The notes beneath the pieces were generated by a model. The model did no database searches, had not been told where the DNA came from, and worked only from the letters and a program-made list of their open reading frames with translations. 64,000 bases of DNA. Source: Sulfurimonas sp. Its GTDB lineage: Bacteria; Campylobacterota; Campylobacteria; Campylobacterales; Sulfurimonadaceae. The stretch is taken from assembly GCF_028714975.1 (NCBI RefSeq), contig NZ_JAQTLH010000001.1, positions 248,001-312,000 on the forward strand, written 5' to 3'. The number at the start of each line of letters is the position of its first letter. Positions within the stretch are counted from its first letter, which is position 1. Both the position numbers and the translations under genes were made by a program. Of the stretch, positions 1-9,645 are shown in pieces.

Positions 1-25
1 ACTTGATATAATTTCCATGTATATA

Positions 26-91
26 ACTTTAGTCGCCTCAGCGGCGTAAGCGAAGACAAAGAAATTACTTTTTAGAATAAAATTAAGGAAC
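26..91 (+). repeat. Leader repeat copy upstream of clpB (AACTTTAGTCGCCTCAGCGGCGTAAGCGAAGACAAAG ... AATAAAATTAAGGA)
   Basis: Shared with hisA and dnaK leaders; foldable via CTTT/AAAG, GTC/GAC and CGCC/GGCG. Confidence 0.65.
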
Positions 92-97
92 ATATCA

Positions 98-2674
98 ATG
101 GATAATATTTTTGAAAAACTAACGAACAATATGAGTGAAACGATAGAGTCGTCCGTATCACTCGCACTTTACAATAAAAATCAAGAGGTTGAGCCGATAC
201 ATTTTTTATGGGCGCAGCTGACAAACTCAAACTCTGTTTTAAATCAGATGTTTAATAAGATGGGAGTAAGTAAAGCTGCCGTTGAGTTAGATGTAAAGAG
301 CATAAGCGAAAAGCTGCCAAAATCGTCATCCGTAACAAAAGAGAACATTAAGCTCTCAAGAAATTTTGTTCAAACACTGCAAAACGGTGTAGGTCTTATG
401 ACAAAAAACGGAGACTCTTTTTTAGCAGTCGATACTTATATGTTGGCGAATATAAAGAGTGAGCCGTTTTTTAGCCTGCTAAAAAAATACATAGATGTCT
501 CAGAGCTTATAAAAAATTTGGAGAGTTCCCGCGGCGGAGCAAAAATAAGTTCTCAAAGTTCAGATGAGACGTTAGAATCGCTCTCAAAATACGGAATAGA
601 CTTGACCATCGAAGCAAAAGAGGGGAAACTCTCTCCTGTTATCGGGCGTGATGAAGAGATAACGCGAATGATGCAGATTTTAATCCGTAAAACTAAAAAC
701 AATCCGATGCTGCTCGGTGAGCCGGGAGTCGGTAAAACTGCTTTGGTTGAAGGACTTGCACAGAGAATAAGCGACGGGGCTGTTCCGACATCTCTGCAAA
801 ATAAAAAAGTCATCGCTCTTGATATGAGCGCGCTAATTGCCGGTGCAAAATATAGAGGAGAGTTTGAAGATAGACTCAAATCTGTTATAGACGAGGTTAA
901 AAAGAGCGGAAATATCATACTCTTCATAGATGAGATACACACGATTGTAGGAGCAGGGGCAAGCGAAGGTAGCATGGATGCTGCAAATATACTAAAACCG
1001 GCTCTTGCGCGCGGTGAGCTTCATACCATCGGGGCAACGACACTTAAAGAGTATAGAAAATATTTTGAAAAAGATATGGCGCTTCAAAGACGCTTCTTGC
1101 CAATTAGCGTAAATGAGCCAAGCGTAAATCAATCTTTACAGATACTAAGAGGTATAAAAGAGAGATTGGAGACCCATCATAATGTTACTATCACTGACAG
1201 TGCTTTGGTTGCGGCGGCAAAACTCTCGGATAGATACATAGCGGATAGATTTTTACCAGACAAAGCAATCGACCTTATAGACGAAGCTGCAGCTGAACTT
1301 AAGATGCAGATAGAGTCTGAGCCTAATGCTCTAAGCAGTGCCAAGATAAAAAGATCCGAACTTCGTGTTGAGCAAGAAGCGCTTAAGATGGAAGAGTCGC
1401 CGGCAAATACAAAACGGCTTGAAGAGATAAAAAAAGAGCTGGCTGATGTTGAAGAGAGAGTTAGAGGTTTAGAAGCACAATTTGCGAACGAAAAAGAGGT
1501 GTTTGGAAAAATATCAAGCATAAAAAACGAGATTGAAGCAAAAAGAAGAGAAGCAAATGTAGCTAAAAGCACATCCGAATTTAATCGTGCGGCAGAGATT
1601 GAGTACGGTGAGATACCGTCGCTGTTGGCAAAAGAGAAAGAGATTGCGCAAAATTGGGAGAATCTTCAAAAAGAGGGAACTCTTCTCAAAAACAGTGTAG
1701 ATGAAGAGTCAATCGCTTCGATTATTTCAAGATGGACGGGCATCCCGATTAAAAAGATGCTTCAAGCTGATAAAGATAAGATTTTAAATGTTGAAGACGA
1801 GTTAAACAAAGAGGTTGTCGGGCAAAGCAAGGCAACTCATGCAGTTGCCCGTGCAATAAAGAGAAACAAAGCAGGTCTTTCAAGCGGCAATTCTCCAATC
1901 GGAAGTTTTCTATTTTTAGGACCGACAGGCGTAGGTAAAACACAGACTGCCAAGACTTTGGCTAAGTTTTTGTTTGACTCCCCCGATGCTATGGTGCGAA
2001 TCGATATGAGCGAATATATGGAGAAGCATTCTGTTTCAAGACTTGTCGGTGCGGCACCGGGATATGTCGGATATGAAGAGGGCGGACAGCTAACCGAGGC
2101 AGTAAGAAGAAAACCGTATAGCGTTATACTTTTTGATGAGGTTGAAAAAGCTCATCCTGATGTATTTAACATCTTGCTTCAAGTTTTAGACGACGGAAGA
2201 TTAACCGATAACAAAGGCGTAACTGTTGATTTTACAAATACGATTATTATCCTGACTTCAAATATAGCAAGTGACAAGATTATAAACAATCCCGATTCGC
2301 AAATGCTTCAAGAGCTGGTTATGGGCGAGCTAAGAAAGTCATTTAAGCCGGAATTTTTAAACCGCTTGGATGATATAGTTATATTTAATGCACTCGGTCG
2401 AGAACAGATAGTCGGAATCGTAGATATTTTCTTTAATGATATCGCTAAAAAGGTTGCGGGTAAGGAGATAACTTTAACGCTGAGCCAGAGTGCAAAAGCT
2501 TATATAGCAGAGGCTGGATTTGACCCTGTTTATGGGGCTAGACCGCTGAAACGCGCTCTATATGAAATAGTTGAAGACAGACTTGCGGAGTTAATACTTG
2601 AAGGTAGAGTTGAAGAGGGATCTCATGTGGAGTTTGATTTTCAAAACGGTAAGATAGAGGTGAAAATATCTTAA
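98..2674 (+). CDS. clpB: ATP-dependent chaperone ClpB (disaggregase)
   Basis: Two AAA+ modules with Walker A GEPGVGKT and GPTGVGKT, ClpB middle region, arginine-rich C-terminal AAA (GARPLKRAL). Confidence 0.96.
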   Translation: MDNIFEKLTNNMSETIESSVSLALYNKNQEVEPIHFLWAQLTNSNSVLNQMFNKMGVSKAAVELDVKSISEKLPKSSSVTKENIKLSRNFVQTLQNGVGLMTKNGDSFLAVDTYMLANIKSEPFFSLLKKYIDVSELIKNLESSRGGAKISSQSSDETLESLSKYGIDLTIEAKEGKLSPVIGRDEEITRMMQILIRKTKNNPMLLGEPGVGKTALVEGLAQRISDGAVPTSLQNKKVIALDMSALIAGAKYRGEFEDRLKSVIDEVKKSGNIILFIDEIHTIVGAGASEGSMDAANILKPALARGELHTIGATTLKEYRKYFEKDMALQRRFLPISVNEPSVNQSLQILRGIKERLETHHNVTITDSALVAAAKLSDRYIADRFLPDKAIDLIDEAAAELKMQIESEPNALSSAKIKRSELRVEQEALKMEESPANTKRLEEIKKELADVEERVRGLEAQFANEKEVFGKISSIKNEIEAKRREANVAKSTSEFNRAAEIEYGEIPSLLAKEKEIAQNWENLQKEGTLLKNSVDEESIASIISRWTGIPIKKMLQADKDKILNVEDELNKEVVGQSKATHAVARAIKRNKAGLSSGNSPIGSFLFLGPTGVGKTQTAKTLAKFLFDSPDAMVRIDMSEYMEKHSVSRLVGAAPGYVGYEEGGQLTEAVRRKPYSVILFDEVEKAHPDVFNILLQVLDDGRLTDNKGVTVDFTNTIIILTSNIASDKIINNPDSQMLQELVMGELRKSFKPEFLNRLDDIVIFNALGREQIVGIVDIFFNDIAKKVAGKEITLTLSQSAKAYIAEAGFDPVYGARPLKRALYEIVEDRLAELILEGRVEEGSHVEFDFQNGKIEVKIS

Positions 2675-2757
2675 ATAGGGCAGAGTGTATAATCTTAACC
2701 GCACTTTAAGTAACTTTTTTGTAACATTCGCAACTTAATTTCAAAGAAGGATGTGTC

Positions 2758-2892
2758 ATGAAAAGAACATACCAGCCTCATAGCAAACCGAGAAAGAAAA
2801 CTCACGGTTTTAGAGCAAGAATGGCAACGAAAAACGGTCGTAGAGTACTTAACCGTCGTCGTGCTAAAGGTCGTAAAAAATTGTCAGTTTAG
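2758..2892 (+). CDS. rpmH: 50S ribosomal protein L34
   Basis: Read directly: ATG at 2758 gives [44 protein letters not shown], stop TAG at 2890-2892. Absent from the ORF track because it is only 44 aa. Confidence 0.97.
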   Translation: MKRTYQPHSKPRKKTHGFRARMATKNGRRVLNRRRAKGRKKLSV

Positions 2893-3230
2893 GAAATTTC
2901 TATACGCTGAAGCTTCATCGTGAGTTTCAGTACATATATAGAAAAGGAAAAGATACTCATTCAAGCAGTGTAGTGCTTTTTTTTCTTCCTGCTAATGGAA
3001 TTCATAAAGTAGGGTTTACGGCTACTAAAAAGATTGGTAATGCCGTAAAGAGAAACAGAGCCAAAAGAAGACTTAGAGCGCTGTTTCTTGAATTCTCTCA
3101 TTTACTCAAAGACGGCACATATATATTTGTAGCCAAACAAACAATCAGTGAAACAACCCACCAAAAACTTAAAAATGATTTTGAAAAAGTTTTAAATCGC
3201 TCTAATGCAATCAATAAAGAACTGAAATGA
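2880..3230 (+). CDS. rnpA: Ribonuclease P protein component; N-terminus extended upstream of the track ORF, start codon non-canonical
   Basis: RnpA core ([23 protein letters not shown]). Frame stays open upstream to TAA at 2874 and encodes [29 protein letters not shown], typical of the RnpA N-terminus. First plausible start is ATT 2880. Confidence 0.85.
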   Translation: MVSLGNFYTLKLHREFQYIYRKGKDTHSSSVVLFFLPANGIHKVGFTATKKIGNAVKRNRAKRRLRALFLEFSHLLKDGTYIFVAKQTISETTHQKLKNDFEKVLNRSNAINKELK

Positions 3231-3562
3231 TTAGAGAGTTTTTATTAAAACTATTATGGCTTTATCAAAAATTTTTTACACTCATCGGATATGGGAGTTG
3301 TAGATATTACCCGTCTTGCAGTCAATATGCAAGAATTCATTTCGAAAATAATTCCATTTCAAGTGCTTTTTACCACACTTTTACTAGAATACTGCGTTGT
3401 AATCAATTATTTGACGGCGGAATAGAGCATCCTTTGCTTGATAAACTGTCATTAAAGCCCGCAAAATTGGGGGTTGATTCTATAAAATATTGGTTGGTTC
3501 CAAATAAAAAAAACCGTTTTTATATTATAAAAAATTTTTCTTTTAAGGGCAAATCGTGTTAG
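3227..3562 (+). CDS. yidD: Membrane protein insertion efficiency factor YidD
   Basis: GSCRYYPSCSQYA and FDGGIEHP motifs; between rnpA and yidC; 4-nt overlap with rnpA. Confidence 0.93.
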   Translation: MIREFLLKLLWLYQKFFTLIGYGSCRYYPSCSQYARIHFENNSISSAFYHTFTRILRCNQLFDGGIEHPLLDKLSLKPAKLGVDSIKYWLVPNKKNRFYIIKNFSFKGKSC

Positions 3563-5166
3563 AAAAAATGACACCAAATCAAAGATTAATGATAGCAATA
3601 GTGTTATCAGTTCTATTTTTCGTAGCCTATACGGCAATTTTTCCACCTGAGCAGCCGCAGAGCGCAAAAGTAGAGCAGACAAAAACTCAAAATTCACAAA
3701 CTTCGAGTCAACCTCAAGTTTCAAAAGCAGAAAATATAGTTAAGCACGAAATTTCTACCGATGAAAAAAACCCCGCAAATAGTTCAACTACGCTAGTGAC
3801 CGTAAAAAATAGTAAGTTTATACTTAAATTAGATACATTAGGTCGTATCTCTTCAAAAGAGCTGCTTCAAGAGAAGTATAACGATAAAAATAATAAGCAT
3901 GCAGAACTTATTCCTCCTAACGGAATGAAGCCTCTTTTTGTAAGGTTTTTGGATTCAACTTTGAATGAAGAAGCGATAAAAGTTGCATACACGGCGGATT
4001 TGTCAGAATTGTCAGTTGAAGACGGCTCTCAAAAAGTTACATTGACTCAAAAGCTATCAAGTTTAACGGTTACCAAAGAGATTATATTTTATGCGGATGG
4101 ACATTATGATGCAAAAGTATCATTGTCTGATGATAAAAGATATGTCGTCTATTTAGGTGAAAGACCTCGAATAACGGAGCAGATGATGACCGTATCGGGT
4201 GCTATGATCTATACAGACGATAAAATAGTGACTATAATCGAAGATAAAAAAGCAGATGCAAGAAAATCTTTTAACGCAGTAGAGCTAATTTCTGCTTTTG
4301 ATCAATACTCTGCATCAATTATGTACGGGTTTTCAAAAGATACAAATATAGTAGTTGAAAAAGATAAAGAAAACAACCCTGTTATCTATTTTGAAGCACT
4401 TCAAAATATGCCTTTTAGCGGCTATATAGGTCAAAAAGAGTACAAAACATTAAATAGCATAAATCCTGTTTTAACTAACGCTATCGAGTATGGCTGGTTT
4501 ACTTTTGCATCTAAGCCGTTGTTTCAACTGCTCTCATGGCTACACGGTATGTTTGGCAACTGGGGTTGGTCTATTATAGCACTTACTCTTATAATTAGAG
4601 TTATTCTTTACCCTTTAACATACAAGGGTATGATCTCTATGCAGAAGATGAAAGATATTGCACCACAGGTTAAAGCAGTTCAGGCAAAATACAAAGGCGA
4701 TCCTCAGAGAGTGAATTCTGCCGTAATGGATTTATATAAAAAACACGGTGCAAATCCTCTTGGCGGATGTCTTCCTATGTTACTTCAAATACCGGTATTT
4801 TTCGCAATCTATCGTGTACTTTTAAATGCGGTTGAACTTCAAGGTGCCTCTTGGATGTTATGGGTAGAAGATTTATCGAGAATGGATAGCACATTTATCC
4901 TGCCGATACTTATGGGTGCTTCGATGTACTATCAACAAAGACTTACGCCAAGCAACTTTACAGATCCGTTGCAAGAGAAAGTATTTAAATATTTACCTGT
5001 AATATTTACATTCTTCTTTATAACTTTCCCTTCAGGTTTGGTTCTTTACTGGTTTGTTAATAATCTTTTCTCTATCGGGCAACAGTTTATCGTAAATCAG
5101 CAGTTTAAAAATGCAAAAGATTTGGAGATAGCTGCTCATAAACATGCGGAGAAAAAAGATGATTAG
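3556..5166 (+). CDS. yidC: Membrane protein insertase YidC
   Basis: N-terminal TM, large periplasmic domain, 60KD_IMP-type C-terminal domain (GNWGWSIIALTLIIRVILYPLTYKG; NPLGGCLPMLLQIPVFFAIYRVL). Confidence 0.96.
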   Translation: MLEKMTPNQRLMIAIVLSVLFFVAYTAIFPPEQPQSAKVEQTKTQNSQTSSQPQVSKAENIVKHEISTDEKNPANSSTTLVTVKNSKFILKLDTLGRISSKELLQEKYNDKNNKHAELIPPNGMKPLFVRFLDSTLNEEAIKVAYTADLSELSVEDGSQKVTLTQKLSSLTVTKEIIFYADGHYDAKVSLSDDKRYVVYLGERPRITEQMMTVSGAMIYTDDKIVTIIEDKKADARKSFNAVELISAFDQYSASIMYGFSKDTNIVVEKDKENNPVIYFEALQNMPFSGYIGQKEYKTLNSINPVLTNAIEYGWFTFASKPLFQLLSWLHGMFGNWGWSIIALTLIIRVILYPLTYKGMISMQKMKDIAPQVKAVQAKYKGDPQRVNSAVMDLYKKHGANPLGGCLPMLLQIPVFFAIYRVLLNAVELQGASWMLWVEDLSRMDSTFILPILMGASMYYQQRLTPSNFTDPLQEKVFKYLPVIFTFFFITFPSGLVLYWFVNNLFSIGQQFIVNQQFKNAKDLEIAAHKHAEKKDD

Positions 5167-6082
5167 GATAGAATCAACCACTTTAGAGCAGGCATACAAA
5201 GATGCCGCATCTGCGCTAGAGTGTTCTGCCGCTGACTTAATAATAGAGGTCGTTCAAGCTCCGAGCAACGGTTTTATGGGACTTTTTAAAAAAAACGCGA
5301 TAATTGTTGCCGCAAAGAAAAACCAAGAAGTTAAAAAAGCAGACACTCCGTTTGTACAAAAGGTCAAAGAAGAGGTTAAACAAGAGACTTCATATGTAGA
5401 AAAAGAAGAAATTAAGCAAGAGCCTAGAGAAGAGATAAGAAAAGAGTTTAGACAAGATAGCAGAGCAAAAAAAGATGTCGAAAAGCCTCAGCACAGTTTT
5501 GTCAACGATACGATGATGCCGCAATCATTTGTGAGTATGCAAGATGATGATTATGATATGGATGACATCAACTATACAGCCGATTATGAAGATGAGGAAG
5601 AGGGTATAGAGTCAAATGTCAGTGCATATGACATAGCTAAGAAGGTTGAAAAAGAGATTAACGAGCTCTTTAATCAAATATGTTTTAAAATTGACAAAAT
5701 AGAAGTAAGCGCTTATGATGATGTTACGCTTCTTGTTGAGTTTAAAGGCGAAGATGCGGCGTTGCTTATAGGAAAAGAGGGTTATAGGTATAAAGCTCTT
5801 TCATATATGATTTTTAACTGGATCAATACCAAGTATCAATTGCAGCTGCGTTTGGAGATAGCAGAGTTTCTAAAAAATCAAGAAGAGTCTATCATGAGGT
5901 ATTTGACTACGGTTTGTGAAAACATAGATAGAGACGGACGCGCTCAAACTAAAATACTTGACGGTGTTTTAATTCAAATAGCATTAAAAGAGCTTCGTGA
6001 TAAATATCCGAATAAGTATGTAGCCGTTCGCTCTACGCGCGACGGGCTTAAATTTATCATTATAAATGATTACCACAACTAA
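5159..6082 (+). CDS. jag: Jag/KhpB-type RNA-binding protein (Jag_N, KH, R3H)
   Basis: Position after yidC; MIRIESTTLEQAYKDAASALECS N-domain; KH-like LLIGKEGYRYKALSYM. Likely start ATG 5159 within the track ORF. Confidence 0.88.
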   Translation: MIRIESTTLEQAYKDAASALECSAADLIIEVVQAPSNGFMGLFKKNAIIVAAKKNQEVKKADTPFVQKVKEEVKQETSYVEKEEIKQEPREEIRKEFRQDSRAKKDVEKPQHSFVNDTMMPQSFVSMQDDDYDMDDINYTADYEDEEEGIESNVSAYDIAKKVEKEINELFNQICFKIDKIEVSAYDDVTLLVEFKGEDAALLIGKEGYRYKALSYMIFNWINTKYQLQLRLEIAEFLKNQEESIMRYLTTVCENIDRDGRAQTKILDGVLIQIALKELRDKYPNKYVAVRSTRDGLKFIIINDYHN

Positions 6083-6087
6083 GCATA

Positions 6088-7428
6088 ATGAATAACGATA
6101 CGATAAGTGCCGTTGCAACCGCCAACGGCATAGGCTCTATCGCCATAATCCGCATTAGCGGCGATAGAGCTTTAGAAATTGCAAAAAAAATTACCCGCAA
6201 ACAAGATTTTTCTCCGAGATATGCAACTTTAACAAATATATATAATTTCAACAACGAGCTTATAGATGAAGCTATCGTTATCTATTTTAAAGCGCCGTTC
6301 TCTTTTACCGCCGAAGATGTAGTCGAAATTCAGTGTCACGGCGGTTTTATAGTTGCACAAACTATTTTAAAGGCAACTATCTCTTACGGTGCAAGATTGG
6401 CAACTGCAGGCGAATTTTCTAAAAGAGCTTTTTTTAACGGTCGAATCGATTTGAGTGAAGCCGAAGCCATTGCACAGCTGATAGAAGTAAAAAGCGAAGA
6501 GGGTGCAAAAATTTTAGCAAAGCAGATGAAGGGTTCACTAAAAGAGTATATAGAAAAAATTCGTGATGAAATTATCCATATACTTGCATATTCCGAAGTC
6601 AGCATAGATTATGCCGAAGAGGATTTGCCCGAGGATCTGGTTTTGCAAATTGAGGCAAAGCTGGAGGAGTTGAAAAAATCTCTTGAAAAAACACTCAAAG
6701 CAAGCAGGGCAAGAGAGGGGCTTATGCAGGGATTTCGCGTGGCAATTGTGGGAAAACCCAATGTCGGGAAAAGTTCACTCTTAAACTCTCTGCTAAACTA
6801 TAATCGTGCGATTGTCAGCGATATCGCAGGAACGACGCGAGATACGATAGAAGAGCAGGTAAAAATCGGCACGCATCTTATCCGTATAGTCGATACTGCA
6901 GGAATACGCGAGGCAAGCGATGAGATAGAGCGCATCGGGATTGAGCGCTCACTTGAAGCGATAAAAGAGAGCGATATCGTTATAGCGCTTTTTGACGGCT
7001 CAAGAGCTGCCGATAGCGAGGATGAACAGATGTTATCTCTTATAAAATCAGATGCTAGCGATAAACATGTTTTGTATGTAAAAAACAAGATAGATTTGGA
7101 GCCGAAGTTTTCAGATATAGATATAAAATTTGATATGGAGCTTAACTCAAAAGAGAGTGTCGATGAGCTTGTAAAGGCTTTGGAAAATATTATGAATATA
7201 ACAAACAGCTCCGATGAGATGATGCTGATATCTCAAAGACAGATATCGGCGGTTGAAAATACGCTAAAAAATATAGAAGAGGCACTTTTTCCGCTTCAAG
7301 ACCAAGAGTTGGAAATATTCTCGTTTTGCTTAAACGAAGCGGTAAAAGAGATGGCTTCAATAACTAGACCTTTTGAAAACGACGAGATGCTTGACAAGAT
7401 GTTCGGCAGTTTTTGTTTGGGGAAATAG
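6088..7428 (+). CDS. mnmE: tRNA modification GTPase MnmE (TrmE)
   Basis: GKPNVGKSSLLN, DIAGTTRDT, C-terminal FCLGK (CxGK). Confidence 0.96.
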   Translation: MNNDTISAVATANGIGSIAIIRISGDRALEIAKKITRKQDFSPRYATLTNIYNFNNELIDEAIVIYFKAPFSFTAEDVVEIQCHGGFIVAQTILKATISYGARLATAGEFSKRAFFNGRIDLSEAEAIAQLIEVKSEEGAKILAKQMKGSLKEYIEKIRDEIIHILAYSEVSIDYAEEDLPEDLVLQIEAKLEELKKSLEKTLKASRAREGLMQGFRVAIVGKPNVGKSSLLNSLLNYNRAIVSDIAGTTRDTIEEQVKIGTHLIRIVDTAGIREASDEIERIGIERSLEAIKESDIVIALFDGSRAADSEDEQMLSLIKSDASDKHVLYVKNKIDLEPKFSDIDIKFDMELNSKESVDELVKALENIMNITNSSDEMMLISQRQISAVENTLKNIEEALFPLQDQELEIFSFCLNEAVKEMASITRPFENDEMLDKMFGSFCLGK

Positions 7429-7433
7429 AGATA

Positions 7434-7844
7434 GTGAAGTATATTGCTATTGATTTGGGGCTTAAACGGATAGGTTTGGCATACAGCGCGCATAAAGATT
7501 TGGTAAATCCGCTAAGGGCCGTTGAGCGAAAAAACAGAGACCAAGCCGCAAGAGATGTAAAAAAAGTTCTTGACGAGTGGGAAGTTGATGCCGTTGTCGT
7601 CGGTATACCGATGGGTGGGGGCAGTGAAGATGAGATGAGACGCCGTGTAGCTCACTTTATGAATTTGGTCGGTTTTAAGGGTGAGATTTTTTATCAAGAC
7701 GAGAGTAACTCATCCGTTGAAGCAGAGAGTATGATGCGAGGCGAGATAAAATATATCCGTGACGGACGCATCGACTCAATCTCCGCTATGATTATTTTAC
7801 AGAGATTTTTAAAGAGGCTATTAGTCAACGCGGTTAATATTTAA
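7434..7844 (+). CDS. ruvX: Putative pre-16S rRNA nuclease / Holliday junction resolvase (YqgF/RuvX)
   Basis: IAIDLGLKRIGLAYS, VVGIPMG, DESNSSVEAE. GTG at 7434 is the likely start. Confidence 0.9.
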   Translation: MKYIAIDLGLKRIGLAYSAHKDLVNPLRAVERKNRDQAARDVKKVLDEWEVDAVVVGIPMGGGSEDEMRRRVAHFMNLVGFKGEIFYQDESNSSVEAESMMRGEIKYIRDGRIDSISAMIILQRFLKRLLVNAVNI

Positions 7845-8321
7845 AAGAATCTTTTTTAAAAGCGTGCTAAAGAGTTCTCTCTCTTCCTCGCTAAAGGCTT
7901 CAAAATACTTACTGCACTCTTTTGAAATTTCATGAAGGGATTTTATAATAAGCTCTTCTCCGCTTTGAGTCAAACAGACAAGCATACATCTCTTATCGCT
8001 TACATCCTCTTTTCTGCATATCAGATCTCTCTCTTGAAGTCTTTTTAACACTTTTGTCATGCCGCCGGATGAGAATATCGTCATATCATAGAGCTGAGTC
8101 GGGGAGAGCACTTTGCCGTTAGTGAAGAGAGATGCTAAAACATCCACTTCAGAATTTAATAGGTCAAATTTCTCTTTTAAAAAATTTTCTGAATGAGAGA
8201 AGATAGTTTTATGAATAAGCGCTATGGGAAAAGTCATCAAAAAAACCTCAGAAAGCTCTTTTGAATCTACTTTGTCGTAGAAGTTAGTGATAAGGCTAGT
8301 GTGTACTCTATTTTTTTTCAT
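7821..8321 (-). CDS. MarR-family transcriptional regulator
   Basis: wHTH (LSPTQLYDMTIFSSGGMTKVLKRLQERDLICRKEDVSDKRCMLVCLTQSGEEL). Divergent from an efflux operon. Start MKKNRV at 8321 preferred over 8357. Confidence 0.88.
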   Translation of the reverse strand: MKKNRVHTSLITNFYDKVDSKELSEVFLMTFPIALIHKTIFSHSENFLKEKFDLLNSEVDVLASLFTNGKVLSPTQLYDMTIFSSGGMTKVLKRLQERDLICRKEDVSDKRCMLVCLTQSGEELIIKSLHEISKECSKYFEAFSEEERELFSTLLKKILLNINRVD

Positions 8322-8338
8322 AAAGGAATTATAGCAGA

Positions 8339-8366
8339 AAATATATCTTTCTGGCAAGATATATTT
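8339..8366. promoter_or_regulatory. Candidate MarR operator: perfect 11-bp inverted repeat AAATATATCTT-TCTGGC-AAGATATATTT
   Basis: Read directly; lies in the divergent marR/tolC-like intergenic region. Confidence 0.6.
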
Positions 8367-8412
8367 AAGAGTTATTGTGATAATATTTTATAAAATTGAT
8401 AAAGGAGAGCAG

Positions 8413-9645
8413 TTGAGACTTTTTTTGCCGATGCTTTGTATACCGATGTTTCTCTACTCGTACACTTTGGATGAGTTGGTAGAGTTGTCACATAAAAATA
8501 GAGTCGTAGAGTCAGCTTCACATCTTTTAAACTCAAAAGAGAGAGCTTACGAGAGTACAAAAAACTCTTATCTGCCAAATATTGAAGTAGGCACGACCTA
8601 TCAAAACGCTTATAAAGAGAGTCCGTCACTTGCGCAAAATACATTTAAAATTCAAGCAAGTTTAAAGTACACTCTTTATGACGGAGGAAAAGAGCAGAGC
8701 CTTTATTCACAGCTAAAATCAAATATTGATTCAAGCAAGATGGGTGTAGAGGCGACTAAAAAGAGCCTATCGCTTGATGTGGCTAAGCTTTACTTCAGCT
8801 ATCTTGCATTTGACGCGGATAAGATAGCAAAACTTCAGGAGATTGAACAGCTAAAAGCGGAGTTAAACAGGCTTCAGCTTTTCTATGAAGCAGGAACTAT
8901 AACGCATGACGAACTTGACAAGATTGACTCAAGAGTTAAAAATGCGATGGTGAAACTACATGAGATAGAGCTTGAGAGTCAAAAGATTCTTCATGCGCTT
9001 GAGTATTATACTTTGCAAAAGATAGACTCTTTAGAGGAGGGTTCGCATGTAAAGTTTGTTTATGAGCAGGACTCTTCTACAAGAGCAGATATCAAAGCGC
9101 TTGAACATAGCACAACATCAATGCTCTATGAAGCACAGAGCAAAAAAAGCCAAAATTTACCGCAAATCACTTTTAATGACACGCTGAGTTACAGCGACTA
9201 CTATTTTAATAATAAAAATTTTGAGAGTAATTTTTTGATAGATAAGCAAAATATAGCAATGCTTAATCTTTCATGGAATATTTTTGATTTTGACACGACC
9301 GCAAAGAACTACGAGTCAAAATTCGAAGAGTATTTGAGCAAGAAATCTACGCTTGAACATGAGAAGCATAAGGCGGATGTAGAGTATAGGCTTGCAAAAA
9401 AATCACTTGAAATAGCAAAGCTCAAAATTGCCGCAGCCAAGGCTACTCTTGATGCCGCAAATGCAACCTATGAGCTTGTCAAAGTGAAATACCAAAATAA
9501 AACTATCGATAATGTTGCCTATCTTCAATCATTAAGTGAAAAGTTTGATGCACAAAGAGATTATGAAAGAGCGCTTTTGGATGTAGAGATGAAAAAAGCC
9601 GAGTTGATTTACTATAGCGGAAAAGATATAAAGGAGTTTTTATAG
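8413..9645 (+). CDS. TolC-family outer-membrane efflux protein
   Basis: Signal peptide MRLFLPMLCIPMFLYSYTL; OEP-type helical repeats; first gene of TolC-MFP-RND operon. TTG 8413 with AAAGGAG upstream. Confidence 0.85.
   Translation: MRLFLPMLCIPMFLYSYTLDELVELSHKNRVVESASHLLNSKERAYESTKNSYLPNIEVGTTYQNAYKESPSLAQNTFKIQASLKYTLYDGGKEQSLYSQLKSNIDSSKMGVEATKKSLSLDVAKLYFSYLAFDADKIAKLQEIEQLKAELNRLQLFYEAGTITHDELDKIDSRVKNAMVKLHEIELESQKILHALEYYTLQKIDSLEEGSHVKFVYEQDSSTRADIKALEHSTTSMLYEAQSKKSQNLPQITFNDTLSYSDYYFNNKNFESNFLIDKQNIAMLNLSWNIFDFDTTAKNYESKFEEYLSKKSTLEHEKHKADVEYRLAKKSLEIAKLKIAAAKATLDAANATYELVKVKYQNKTIDNVAYLQSLSEKFDAQRDYERALLDVEMKKAELIYYSGKDIKEFL

Noticed and set aside
553-975. Antisense ORF of 140 aa inside clpB (and similar antisense ORFs at 1177-1572, 5' of mnmE, 22737-23252, 25191-25493, 31864-32199, 62525-63629)
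   Set aside because: Low-complexity Ser/Ile-rich translations mirroring a well-supported gene on the other strand; no start context or family signature.
3452-3724. Minus-strand 90-aa ORF across yidD/yidC
   Set aside because: Antisense to two conserved genes; no independent support.
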